Shown: positions 32,116 through 43,322 of the stretch, piece after piece
Layout: each line of letters begins with the position of its first letter
Numbering within the stretch: position 1 is the stretch's first letter
Source: Methylovirgula sp. 4M-Z18
GTDB lineage: Bacteria; Pseudomonadota; Alphaproteobacteria; Rhizobiales; Beijerinckiaceae
Length of the DNA stretch: 64,000 nucleotides
Reading direction: 5' to 3'
Assembly: GCF_037890675.1 (NCBI RefSeq)
Contig: NZ_CP149574.1
Coordinates: 2,046,001-2,110,000, forward strand
Position numbers and translations under genes: made by a program
The notes under the pieces: generated by a model
Database searches by the model: none
Told to the model about the DNA's origin: nothing
The model's input: the letters and a program-made list of their open reading frames with translations, nothing else

Positions 32116-33252
32116 TTATTTGCCTGCCAGATGCTGAAAAACCAATTTGAGCGCGTCATGCGCCGCCTGCGGCCGCCCCAACTCCTTTGCGCGCTCGCGC
32201 ATATTCATGAGCATTTGCGGCCGCCGCCGCAAGTATTGCACGCGATATTCCAGCGCCAGATCGTCGACGGCTTTCAAAGCCGCGCCATGTTCCAGCAAAT
32301 AATCGGCGTTGCGCTCCTCCTGGCCGGGAATCGGCGCGGTCACCAGCATCGGCACCCCCATCGCAAGACATTCCGACGTGGTGAGACCGCCCGGCTTGCT
32401 GACCACGAGATCGGCGCAGGCCATCAGCTTTGCGACCTCGTCAGTGAAGCCGAGCGGGAAAAGGTTGGGTTCGGCACGCCGGGCGGCGAGCTGTTTGAGT
32501 TCCGCGAGCGCTTGGGCGTTCTTGCCCGTCAGCACCACCAGCTGAAGATCGGGGTCGGTTTCCAGCAGGCGCTTGGCGAGCGGCGCGACGCCGAGGCCGG
32601 CGCCGCCGCCCATCAGAAGATAGGTTCTGCGCTCCGGCGCGAGGCCGAATTGGCGCGCGCATTCTGCCCGCACGTGCGGCTGCGTGAACGCCGGCATGAC
32701 CGGAATGCCGGTGACATGAATCCGCTCGGGCGGGATATGCTGCGCCCGCATACGGAACGCCACCTCGTCATTGCCCGCAAAGAAGCCGGCCATTTCCGAC
32801 ACGACCCACATGCGGTGAAGGTCGAAATCCGTCACTTGCACGAAGACCGGCACGGAAAAGCGCGACCTGGCAATCTCCCTCATCAGCAATTCGGCCGGCA
32901 GGAAATGGGTGCAGATCACCGAATCCGGCGCGTAGTCGTCGATGGCGATGCGCAATTTGCGGGTGCTCAAGCGCTCGATCGCCCGGCGCATCCTTTGCGA
33001 TGGGCCGTCGGGCGCCGCTTCGTCGCTGACCTGGTAGAGCATGCCCCACAGGGTCGGATGTTTCGTCACGATCTGCAGATAAAGGTCCGCATAGACCTTG
33101 CGAAAGGCCGTGTTGACATAGGCCATGACATCGAGATGCAGGACGTCGGCATGCGGATAGTGCAGCGCGGCTGTCGCTTTGAGGGCCTCGGCTGCGCGCA
33201 TGTGGCCGGCGCCGGCCGACACGCTGAGCAGCAAAATTTTCTGGGCGGCCAA
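32116..33252 (-). CDS. MGDG-synthase-like glycosyltransferase (GT28 type)
   Basis: A 378-residue GT-B enzyme. The N-terminal acceptor domain has the MGDG-synthase signature SVSAGAGHMRAAEAL and later FLPAELLMREIAR. The C-terminal nucleotide-sugar domain has LLMGGGAGLG and VSKPGGLTTSECLAMGVPM. It probably transfers a sugar from a UDP donor to diacylglycerol at the inner membrane, making phosphorus-free glycolipids as seen in rhizobia under phosphate limitation. TTG start at 33252 with AAGGGGATT upstream. The sugar transferred is not known. Confidence 0.82.
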   Translation of the reverse strand: MAAQKILLLSVSAGAGHMRAAEALKATAALHYPHADVLHLDVMAYVNTAFRKVYADLYLQIVTKHPTLWGMLYQVSDEAAPDGPSQRMRRAIERLSTRKLRIAIDDYAPDSVICTHFLPAELLMREIARSRFSVPVFVQVTDFDLHRMWVVSEMAGFFAGNDEVAFRMRAQHIPPERIHVTGIPVMPAFTQPHVRAECARQFGLAPERRTYLLMGGGAGLGVAPLAKRLLETDPDLQLVVLTGKNAQALAELKQLAARRAEPNLFPLGFTDEVAKLMACADLVVSKPGGLTTSECLAMGVPMLVTAPIPGQEERNADYLLEHGAALKAVDDLALEYRVQYLRRRPQMLMNMRERAKELGRPQAAHDALKLVFQHLAGK

Positions 33253-33330
33253 TGCCTAATCCCCTTGTGAGTCGCGCGTGAAAATCGCGCGCGTTCAATA
33301 CGAAGCTTTGATGACGAATCCGTAACAACA

Positions 33331-33355
33331 AAATGGCCGGTAAAACCGGCCATTT
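33331..33355 (-). terminator. Terminator of the glpDKF transcript
   Basis: An 11-bp perfect stem (AAATGGCCGGT at 33331-33341, complement at 33345-33355) with a 3-nt loop, 27 bases past the glpF stop. On the minus strand it runs into TTTTGTTGTT. Confidence 0.8.
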
Positions 33356-33381
33356 CATGATCCACGTCGTTACAAATAGGC

Positions 33382-34101
33382 CTACATCATGCCGGTCGCT
33401 TTGGCGACGAAGAGGCCGATCACGCCGCCGATGACCGGAGCCACCACCGGAATCCAGGAATAACCCCAGTCGGACCCGCCTTTGCCGGCAATCGGCAGCA
33501 CGGCATGGGCGATGCGCGGACCGAGGTCGCGGGCCGGATTGATGGCGTAACCGGTCGGGCCGCCGAGCGACAGGCCGATGCCCCAAACCAGCAGGGCGAC
33601 GATGAAGGGGCCGAGATAGCCCGGCATCGCAACGGCTTTCGAACCGATCGCCGCCACTACGAAGAGCAGGGCAAAGGTGCCGATGATCTCGCAGATGATA
33701 TTGGCGCCCGTGTTGCGGATGGCCGGACCCGTGCAGAAAACGGCGAGTTTCAGGCCTTGATCTGGGGTTTCCTCCCAATGCGGCAGATACGCCAACCACA
33801 CGAGAACGCCGCCGAGGAAGGCGCCGACGAATTCACCTGCGATGCGTGGCACAACCTCGCTCCAGTCGCCACCGATGACGGCGAAAGCGATCGTCACGGC
33901 CGGATTGAGATGGCCCGCGCCGCCAGCGGCGACCGACACCAGAACACCGCAGAGCACGGCGAAGGCCCAGCCCGCCGTGATCACGATCCAGCCCGAATTT
34001 TGCCCCTTCGATTTGTTCAGCAGAACCTGCGCCACCACGCCGTCGCCGAACAGGATCAGCGTCATCGTTCCCAGAAGTTCCGATAAAAATCCAACACCCA
34101 T
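33382..34101 (-). CDS. glpF: Glycerol uptake facilitator (aquaglyceroporin)
   Basis: A 239-residue MIP-family channel with six helices and two NPA half-helices, HLNPAVT and GYAINPARD. The aspartate after the second NPA motif (NPARDLGPR) is the glycerol-channel hallmark and rules out a strict water channel. AAGGGG lies before the ATG. It lies 63 bp behind glpK, which traps the glycerol that enters. Confidence 0.93.
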   Translation of the reverse strand: MGVGFLSELLGTMTLILFGDGVVAQVLLNKSKGQNSGWIVITAGWAFAVLCGVLVSVAAGGAGHLNPAVTIAFAVIGGDWSEVVPRIAGEFVGAFLGGVLVWLAYLPHWEETPDQGLKLAVFCTGPAIRNTGANIICEIIGTFALLFVVAAIGSKAVAMPGYLGPFIVALLVWGIGLSLGGPTGYAINPARDLGPRIAHAVLPIAGKGGSDWGYSWIPVVAPVIGGVIGLFVAKATGMM

Positions 34102-34164
34102 GGTCGTATTCCCCTTGTGCGGCGAGCGCCCCGAAGAGTGCGCCCGCCTTGTTGATGATGTGTC

Positions 34165-35661
<1,497 letters not shown>

Positions 35662-35699
35662 AGTTTCCTCCAGATGAAGCTTTTTTTCCGTTCAGTTTT

Positions 35700-37238
35700 T
35701 CAACGCGTCTGCAACGCCTCCTGTGCTGCAAGATAATTGCCGATGTCCGCTGCTACCGTTGAGGGCAGGTGAAGGCCAAGTTTGGAGCGGCGCCAGAGAA
35801 TGTCCTCGGCGGTGACCGCCCATTCTTCGCGAACAAGATAATCGATCTCCGCGGACGTCAGTCCGCCGCCAAAATCCTGGCCGAGATCCTGATAGTTCTG
35901 CGCCTTGTCGAGAAAGCGCCAAACCCTTGTGCCGTAGGCTCTTGCGAAACGTCGCGCGAGCTCTGCCGAAACAAAGGGCTTCCGCGCGCGCAGGTCCTTG
36001 ATGAATTGCTCGATGTCGCCGCCGGGAAGATCGCCGCCGGGGAGCGGCACCGTGCCAGTCCACGACTTGCCCTTCGCGCCCAGGGTTTTCTCGACATGTT
36101 CGAGAATGGATTCCGACAACCGCCGGTAGGTGGTGATCTTGCCGCCGAAAATATTCGCGAGCGGCGCACCGTTGATCCGCTCTTCCTTGATCACATAGTC
36201 GCGTGTCGCCGCCTGCGCTGCGCTGGCGTGATCGTCATAGAGCGGGCGCACGCCCGAATAGGTCCACACCACATCATTCGGCGTGATTTCTTTCGCGAAA
36301 TACTCGCTCGCCGCTTTGCACAGATAGGCGGTCTCTTCCGGCGTAATGGCGATCTTTGCCGGATCGTCCTTGTAATCCTGATCAGTCGTGCCGATCAGCG
36401 TAAAATCATCTTCATAAGGAATGGCGAAGATGATGCGCCCGTCCGGATTCTGGAAAATGTAGCACCGGTCGTGATCGTACATCTTGCGGACGATGATATG
36501 GCTGCCCTGCACCAGACGAACGTGGTTCGGTTCCTTGTGCGCGACGACATCGGCGAGCACATGATCGACCCATGGTCCCGCCGCGTTGACCATCATGCGG
36601 GCGCGCACGACATTCTCCTGGCCGGTGCGCTGATCGCGCAAGGTGATGTGCCAGATGCCGTCCTCGGAACGGGCGGAGACAACCTTGCAGCGGGTGCGGA
36701 TGGTCGCACCGCGATCGGCCGCGTCGCGCGCATTCATAGCGACGAAGCGCGCGTCGTTCACCCAGCAATCGGAATATTCAAATCCTTTGTCGAAGATCGG
36801 CTTCAACGGCTTGCCGGTGACATCGGTCCGCAAGTTCAATGTGCGGGTCGGCGGCAGCTTTTTGCGCCCGCCGATATAATCGTAGAGAAACAATCCGAGC
36901 CGCAGCATCCAGGCCGGCCGCAGGCCCTTGAAATAGGGCAGAACGAAGCGCAGCGGGCGCACGAGATGCGGGGCGATTCCCCACACGATCTCGCGCTCGG
37001 TCAAAGCTTCGCGCACGAGGCGGAATTCATAATATTCGAGATAGCGGAGACCGCCGTGAATGAGTTTGGTGGCCTTGGATGACGTGCCGCTGGCCAGGTC
37101 GTTCATTTCTGCGAGATGCACCGAATAACCGCGGCCGACCGCATCGCGGGCGATGCCGCAACCGTTCACGCCGCCGCCAATCACGAAGAGATCGAAAAGC
37201 TGATCCGCTGCTGCAGTAGGGGAAGAGTCTTGCGTCAT
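35700..37238 (-). CDS. glpD: Aerobic glycerol-3-phosphate dehydrogenase
   Basis: A 512-residue FAD enzyme on the inner membrane that oxidises glycerol 3-phosphate to dihydroxyacetone phosphate and passes electrons to quinone. The FAD loop DLFVIGGGVNGCGIARDA lies near residue 15, followed by LASGTSSKATKLIHGGLRYL. First gene of glpDKF. Its upstream region holds GlpR-like operator motifs. Confidence 0.95.
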   Translation of the reverse strand: MTQDSSPTAAADQLFDLFVIGGGVNGCGIARDAVGRGYSVHLAEMNDLASGTSSKATKLIHGGLRYLEYYEFRLVREALTEREIVWGIAPHLVRPLRFVLPYFKGLRPAWMLRLGLFLYDYIGGRKKLPPTRTLNLRTDVTGKPLKPIFDKGFEYSDCWVNDARFVAMNARDAADRGATIRTRCKVVSARSEDGIWHITLRDQRTGQENVVRARMMVNAAGPWVDHVLADVVAHKEPNHVRLVQGSHIIVRKMYDHDRCYIFQNPDGRIIFAIPYEDDFTLIGTTDQDYKDDPAKIAITPEETAYLCKAASEYFAKEITPNDVVWTYSGVRPLYDDHASAAQAATRDYVIKEERINGAPLANIFGGKITTYRRLSESILEHVEKTLGAKGKSWTGTVPLPGGDLPGGDIEQFIKDLRARKPFVSAELARRFARAYGTRVWRFLDKAQNYQDLGQDFGGGLTSAEIDYLVREEWAVTAEDILWRRSKLGLHLPSTVAADIGNYLAAQEALQTR

Positions 37239-37753
37239 CTCACATCACTGGTTGATGGGATGGCATGCCCGACGGATTGCCGCTATGGCATCCGCACCGG
37301 CTCTCTACCCTCCCGCAAGCGACCAACCGTTTCATGTCCCGGCGGCCAGTTGTGACAACTTTTATAAAATTTTTGATTTTCGCAAGAGAAAGAAAATGCT
37401 TTCGTATAAACGAAAACGAAAAAACGCATAATATATCACATAGACATAAGCCGATTGGAGGTTGCGCCGAAATTGGCGCCATGCAGCATATTTTCGCGTT
37501 TTTGCTCTGTTGCATCGCAAAATATCGCGTATTCGTGCCTTTTGAAGCGTTTCATAAGCAAATTCACAAAAGTGACACGCATTCGCATCAATTGCGCCAA
37601 GAAACCCGAGATCGCCATGTATTTTCGAAATTCGAAATAACGAAAATCAATATTTTTGAGTTTTCAGATAGGAAGCATAGCTGCCATGCATTATTTGCAT
37701 ACGCTCGGAAGACCGAGAGTCAGCGTGCAGGCGGCTTATCCCCCCTGGTCGCG
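37239..37753. promoter_or_regulatory. glpD-glpR intergenic region with GlpR-like operators
   Basis: 515 AT-rich bases without a supported gene. Two clusters of TTTCG/CGAAA half-sites stand out: TTTCGTATAAACGAAA at 37400-37415 continuing as ACGAAAAAACG to 37426, and an imperfect palindrome with ends ATTTTCG (37621-37627) and CGAAAAT (37641-37647) and a central TTCGAA. DeoR-family GlpR proteins bind TTCG-type repeats, so these are likely operators controlling glpD and perhaps feedback on glpR read-through. Confidence 0.6.
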
Positions 37754-38554
37754 TCACCTCCGGACAATGTGCAGTTCGGTCCCGTTGTCGGCGAGCAGTT
37801 GTGCGATGGCGGGCGGCGGTTGCCGGTCGGTGAAAACGGCGCTCACGTCCTTGATCGACGCAAGCCGCACCAAGGGCCGGCGCAGGAACTTGGTGTGGTC
37901 AGTCACCAGAAACGTCTTGCGCGCATAGCGCATGATGGACTGCGCGGCGCGGATTTCGGCATAGTCGAAATCGAGCAAAGTGCCATCCGCGTCGATACCG
38001 CTGATGCCGATGATGCCGATATCGACGCGAAATTGCTCGATCATGTCGAGCGAAAGCTGTCCGAGCACGCCGCCGTCGCGATTGCGGACCGAGCCGCCGG
38101 TGATGATGATCTCGAAATCCGTGTGGCGTGACAGCAGCATGGCCACATTGAGGTTGTTGGTGATGACCCGCAAGTCCTCATGCCGGATGAGCGCGGCGGC
38201 CACCGCCTCGGTCGTGGTGCCGATATTGATGAAAATCGAGGCGTGATCGGGAACATGCCGCGCGACCATCGCAGCAATCTGCTCCTTCTCCTCCGGATTC
38301 ATGATTTGCCGCGCCGTATAATCGATGTTGGCGACGCTCGAGGGGAGGGCGCCGCCGCCACGGTAGCGGGCGAGCCGCCCCTCGTGACTCAAATCGTTCA
38401 GGTCGCGGCGAATGGTCTGGACCGTGACGTCGAAATGCTGAGCCAGGGCTTCGACACTGACGAAGCCGTTTTGGCGCACCAGGTTGATAATTTCGTCGCG
38501 GCGCTCTTCGACCGCCATTTTGTCAAGTTGGGGCGAGGAGCCGATTGCGGACAT
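37754..38554 (-). CDS. glpR: DeoR family glycerol regulator
   Basis: A 266-residue repressor with a DeoR-type N-terminal helix-turn-helix (FVSVEALAQHFDVTVQTIRRDLNDL, about residues 31-55) and a C-terminal sugar-phosphate sensing domain (GGGALPSS, INIGTTTEAVAAAL, GIGISGIDADGTL). The effector is expected to be glycerol 3-phosphate. It lies ahead of glpD on the same strand and behind dhaM, so it may control both the glp and dha genes. That second link is inference. Confidence 0.9.
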   Translation of the reverse strand: MSAIGSSPQLDKMAVEERRDEIINLVRQNGFVSVEALAQHFDVTVQTIRRDLNDLSHEGRLARYRGGGALPSSVANIDYTARQIMNPEEKEQIAAMVARHVPDHASIFINIGTTTEAVAAALIRHEDLRVITNNLNVAMLLSRHTDFEIIITGGSVRNRDGGVLGQLSLDMIEQFRVDIGIIGISGIDADGTLLDFDYAEIRAAQSIMRYARKTFLVTDHTKFLRRPLVRLASIKDVSAVFTDRQPPPAIAQLLADNGTELHIVRR

Positions 38555-38787
38555 GGAAACGAGCCTAGATGAAGCCTACTGGATTTTATAATCAGCCTTT
38601 CATCGTAAAACAAATGGACGATGCACGATTGCTGTGATAGAACAAATCGGAAACATTTGAGAGGTGTCACGGATTCGTCGGGAAGCACTTGCCGCGATTA
38701 AGTCTGCATTGGTTCGGCAAGCGAGGCAGCGATCGAGGTTTAGAAATTTTTTGAAAACAAACTAATAGAGAGAAAACATATTATATA

Positions 38788-41138
38788 TCAATTCGTTGCT
38801 TCCAAGCTCCACCGCTCCAGCGCCTGCGCGAGGGGGGCAAGCCGGGCCGCGCCCATGGAGAGAACGCGAATGCCGCATTCGACAAGCTTCGGCGCAACGG
38901 CGATTTCCCCCGCTGCTTCGCCGCAGACCGAGACGGAAATGCCCCTTTGCGCGGCGCCCTGCACGGTGGCGCGGATCAAGGCCAACACGGCCGGGTGATC
39001 GGCGTGGCTGAAGCGTTCGAGTTTCGCATGACCACGCTCGGCCGCAAGCGTGTATTGCGTCAGGTCATTGGTGCCGATCGAAAAAAAATCGCAAACCTGC
39101 GCCAATTCCGCTGCAGTCAGCGCCGCGCCCGGAACTTCGATCATTGTACCAATTGATACAGGCCAAAGATGCGGGACGTTCGTCTGTGCCAGCCGGTCGT
39201 GCACGGCGGCGACATGGGCGCGGGCCGCCACGACTTCGTCTGCATTCGTCACCATCGGCAGCATGATGCACACGTCATGGCCAATGCCGGCACGCAGGAT
39301 CGCCTCGATTTGTTGCTCGAAGATCTCCGGAAATGCCAAGGACAAGCGTAAGCCGCGCAGCCCGAGATAAGGATTGGTCTCAGGCTGGGCCGGAATGAAG
39401 GGGACCGGCTTGTCGGCGCCGGCATCGAGCGTGCGCACCACGACCGGGCAGCCTTCGAAGACATCGAAGATCGGCTGCAGGCGGCCGATCTGCTCGTCGA
39501 CGGAGGGCGCATCAGCCCGATCGAGAAACATGATTTCCGTGCGCAGCAGGCCAACACCACCGGCGCCCGCCGCCCGTGCCGCCTTGGCATCGGCGATGCC
39601 GGCGACATTGGCGTAAAGCTGCACCTTCGTGCCGTCCGGCAAGGCAATCGGCTTGACGGACGGCTGAACGGCGCGCTGGCGCAGGGCCGCTTCCAAGCGC
39701 GTATGGACGTCCGCTTGCTTACTCGCATCTGGGTCCGGCCAAATGTCGCCCGTCCCACCGTCGAAAGCGATCGTGTCCGGCGCTTGCGCATCGAGAAACT
39801 TTCCTGCCCCGGCAATCGCGGGGATGCCCGCGCTGCGCAGGAGAATGGCGGCGTGAGAGGTGGGTCCGCCGCGCCGGTCGACGACGCCGAGACAGAAGGC
39901 CGGATCGAGCTGAATCGCGACCGATGGGGGCAGGTCGTCGGCAAGCAGGACATAAGCGTGATCGGTCGGTGGCTGCCAGGGCCGCGCGCCGACGATGGCC
40001 TCGAGAAGCGCGCGGCCAAGATCAGCAATATCGGTGGCGCGCGCGGCCTGAACCGGATCGGGCAGCGCTTGATAGAGGGCGATCGTCTCCTGGGTCACGG
40101 CCAGCGCCGCCTGTGCGGCTCCCGCATGGACGCCGGCCAAGGATTCAACAATCCGTCTGCCGAAGGATGGATCATCCAGCAGTCCGGCCTGGACGCCCGC
40201 AATATCATTCGAAAGGCCAGCGCCATGAGCCGCGAGCTTGGCCCGAACCGTTGCGAAGGCCGCCTCCAATTTCGCGCGCTCTTCACCAGCGCCACCGACT
40301 AGAGCGTGCGACACGTCGGGCAACCCGCTCTCGGCCTCCACGACCGGCCCAAGGGCAAGTCCGGGCGAAACCGGAACGGCGCGCGTTGCGTCTGTGACGA
40401 CGGGAGTAGCGGCGGGTCCTTCCGCCCCGGTAAAGGTTTCGATGAGGCGAGCAAGCGCATCGACACCCGCCCGCGCATCGGGGCCCTTCGCGCTGACTAG
40501 CAGGCGATCGTTTTGCCGGGCGCCGAGGCTGGAAAGGGCAACGAGACTCTTGGCGTTGGCCGGGCCGCGGCCATTCTCGACCGCAATCGTGATGGTCGAC
40601 ACATAGTCGTTGGCGGTGCGAGCCAGCGCCGCGGCGGGACGCGCGTGCAGGCCGTGCGGGTCGGGAATCGTCGCGGTGGCCGTGACTTCGTCCCCTTGTG
40701 CTTGCGGCCCTGTGGCGGCAGGGGGCGCCTGCATGTCGAAGTGGCCGAGTTTTGGCGCCAATGCACCCAGCGCCTCCTGCACCACGGCCTCAAGTGCGAG
40801 GCCGCTGGCGGCTGCAACAGCTGCGGTCACCGCGCCTTCGACGAACGGCGCCGGCACCAGCCGCACCCGCTCGCGTAGATCCGGCTCGGCCAGATCGAGC
40901 GCCATTTCGGCGGAGAGGATGGCGCTGCCCAAATCCATCAGCACAAGCGTGCCGTCGGGCCGGTCGACCGCCATCAACGCGTCGAGAATCCGGGTCGCGT
41001 CGGTGCCAAGCTCCTCGCCATCATCGCCTGTGCCGGCGGCAAGGGCGATAGTCGCCTTGTCGCCGGTCATTTGCTGCGCCAGGTCGCGCGCGGCCTCGGC
41101 GAGCTTCTTGCTGTGCGACACCAGCACAACCGCCACGC

Positions 41139-41142
<4 letters not shown>
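38788..41142 (-). CDS. dhaM: PTS multiphosphoryl transfer protein DhaM (EIIA-HPr-EI)
   Basis: A 784-residue three-domain phosphocarrier. Residues 1-130 are the DhaM/EIIA domain with the phospho-accepting His10 in VSHS. Residues about 155-240 are an HPr domain with His166 in GLHARPA. Residues from about 255 are enzyme I, with His430 in GGPTSHAAIL and the PEP-binding GLRGLRLSL and EVPGAALTA segments. It takes phosphate from PEP and passes it down its own relay to DhaL-ADP, so it does not need the general PTS proteins. It overlaps dhaL by 4 bp (ATGA). Confidence 0.93.
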
Positions 41143-41765
<623 letters not shown>

Positions 41766-41775
41766 GCGTCGATCC

Positions 41776-42777
41776 TCATACGCCCCAGCGCAGCGACGGT
41801 GCATGCACCGGCGCGTCCCAATGGCGGACCATATCGTCGTCCAGCTTCAGCAGCGTGATCGACGTGCCGGCCATTTCCAAACTGGTGATGTAGGAGCCAA
41901 CGAGATTGCGCACCACTTTCAACCCGTGTTTGGCCGCGATCTCCTGCGCTTTGCGATAGACGATATAGAGCTCGATTGCCGGCGTGCCGCCCATGCCGTT
42001 GACGAACAGCAACACATTGTCGCCGCTGCTGAAGGGAAGATCGCTCAGAATCGGCTCCATCAGCATTTCAGCGATTTTATCGGCGGACTCGAGCTTCACC
42101 CGGTGGCGGCCCGGCTCGCCGTGAATGCCGATGCCGATTTCCATTTCGTCTTCGGCCAAAGTGAACGAGGGTTTGCCGGCATGCGGCACCGTGCAGGCGC
42201 TCAGCGCCATGCCCATGGAGCGGCCATTGGCATTGACCTTGCGGCACAGGTCGGCGACTTGCGCGAGCGAGGCGCCGGCCTCCGCCGCGCCGCCACAAAT
42301 CTTCTCGGCAAGAACCGTGGTGCCGACGCCGCGCCGCCCCGCCGTCCAGGTCGAATCCTTCACCGCCACGTCGTCGTCGATGATGACGCTTTCGACCTCG
42401 ATCCCATCGGCTTTCGCAAGATCGGCCGCCATTTCGAAATTCAGGACGTCGCCGGTGTAATTTTTCACGATATGCACCGCGCCGCCGCCGTGATTGATCG
42501 CTTTGGTGGCCTCATACATTTGATCGGGAGTCGGCGACGTGAATACCGCGCCGGGGCAGGCCGCATCCAGCATGCCAAGCCCAACGAAACCGCCGTGCAT
42601 GGGCTCATGCCCCGAGCCGCCGCCGGAAATGAGCGCGACCTTGCCGGATTTCACCGCAGCCTTGCGCGTGATGAAATTGGGGTTGCGATGCACGGTGATC
42701 AAATCGGCATGGGCCGCAGCCATGCCATCCAACGCTTCGTCGACAACTTGATTGGGATCGTTGATCAACTTCTTCAT
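41776..42777 (-). CDS. dhaK: Dihydroxyacetone kinase subunit K
   Basis: A 333-residue substrate subunit that binds dihydroxyacetone as a covalent hemiaminal to a histidine, here in the GIGIHGEPG segment near residue 220. The [15 protein letters not shown] loop near residue 50 is the other substrate-contacting part. It leads the dhaKLM operon, with GAGGGGAGGAAAT before the ATG. The product dihydroxyacetone phosphate is also the product of GlpD next door. Confidence 0.95.
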   Translation of the reverse strand: MKKLINDPNQVVDEALDGMAAAHADLITVHRNPNFITRKAAVKSGKVALISGGGSGHEPMHGGFVGLGMLDAACPGAVFTSPTPDQMYEATKAINHGGGAVHIVKNYTGDVLNFEMAADLAKADGIEVESVIIDDDVAVKDSTWTAGRRGVGTTVLAEKICGGAAEAGASLAQVADLCRKVNANGRSMGMALSACTVPHAGKPSFTLAEDEMEIGIGIHGEPGRHRVKLESADKIAEMLMEPILSDLPFSSGDNVLLFVNGMGGTPAIELYIVYRKAQEIAAKHGLKVVRNLVGSYITSLEMAGTSITLLKLDDDMVRHWDAPVHAPSLRWGV

Positions 42778-43141
42778 GGATTTCCTCCCCTCGATCAGTC
42801 AGGGTTTCGCCTGCTCGTTATGAAGTCAGGTTTGCGGCCGCCGCCGTCAGCGTATGTGCAAGCGGTTGTCCCGCCCCTTCTTGCGTCCGTGCAAAGAGCC
42901 TAGCACAGAGCGGCTCGGTGAAAAGGACTTATTCGGCGAACGCTCTGCGATTGGTATAGAACTGGCCTGCAAATGCGGCATGCAGATCAAAAGTTTTCAG
43001 CGCTGCCAAAGCTGCTTTGCAGACTGGTGACCGGTGACGGCGGCGAACATTTTCCGCAAGCGCGGAAGAGCACGGCAGACTTCCCGTTTAGGATTCATCA
43101 ACCAAAATCACCGACGAAAACCGTCCCCGATTTGTTCTTCC
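42778..43141. other. Divergent gap upstream of dhaK and the SOS promoter
   Basis: 364 bases that should hold the dhaK promoter on the minus strand. No RNA gene or second operator was identified. Open frames here have neither ribosome binding sites nor recognisable products. Confidence 0.4.
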
Positions 43142-43170
43142 TTGAGAAAAGAACACAAATAGAACATATT
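43142..43170 (+). promoter_or_regulatory. LexA-controlled promoter (SOS box between -35 and -10)
   Basis: TTGAGA (43142-43147) and CATATT (43165-43170) are 17 bp apart. Between them lies GAAC-ACAAATA-GAAC (43151-43165), an exact match to the alphaproteobacterial LexA box GAAC-N7-GAAC (the complement of GTTC-N7-GTTC). Bound LexA would cover the promoter spacer. The first gene downstream is a 32-residue micro-protein, then dnaE. Confidence 0.72.
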
Positions 43171-43198
43171 GAGATCGTACCAAATACAGGAGGACGTG

Positions 43199-43297
43199 AT
43201 GCTGTTTTCACTGCTGGAAGATCTCACGGAAGTCTGCGCTTTGGGCGCTTTCGTCACGATGGTGGGCTGCGCGGCCAAGGTCCTCGGGGCGATGTGA
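43199..43297 (+). CDS. 32-residue hydrophobic micro-protein under SOS control
   Basis: Starts MLFSLLEDLTEVCALG and ends AAKVLGAM. Residues about 14-30 are hydrophobic enough for one membrane helix or membrane surface contact, preceded by a short acidic stretch. A textbook AGGAGGA (43188-43194) lies 5-6 nt before the ATG, and the LexA-type promoter lies about 30 bp further upstream. Size, hydrophobicity and SOS control recall Caulobacter SidA, a 29-residue SOS-induced division inhibitor, but I see no claim of sequence homology. The stop lies 26-92 bp before the possible dnaE starts, so both may share a transcript. Confidence 0.6.
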   Translation: MLFSLLEDLTEVCALGAFVTMVGCAAKVLGAM

Positions 43298-43322
43298 ATC
43301 CTGGGGCTTATCCTGGTCTAGC

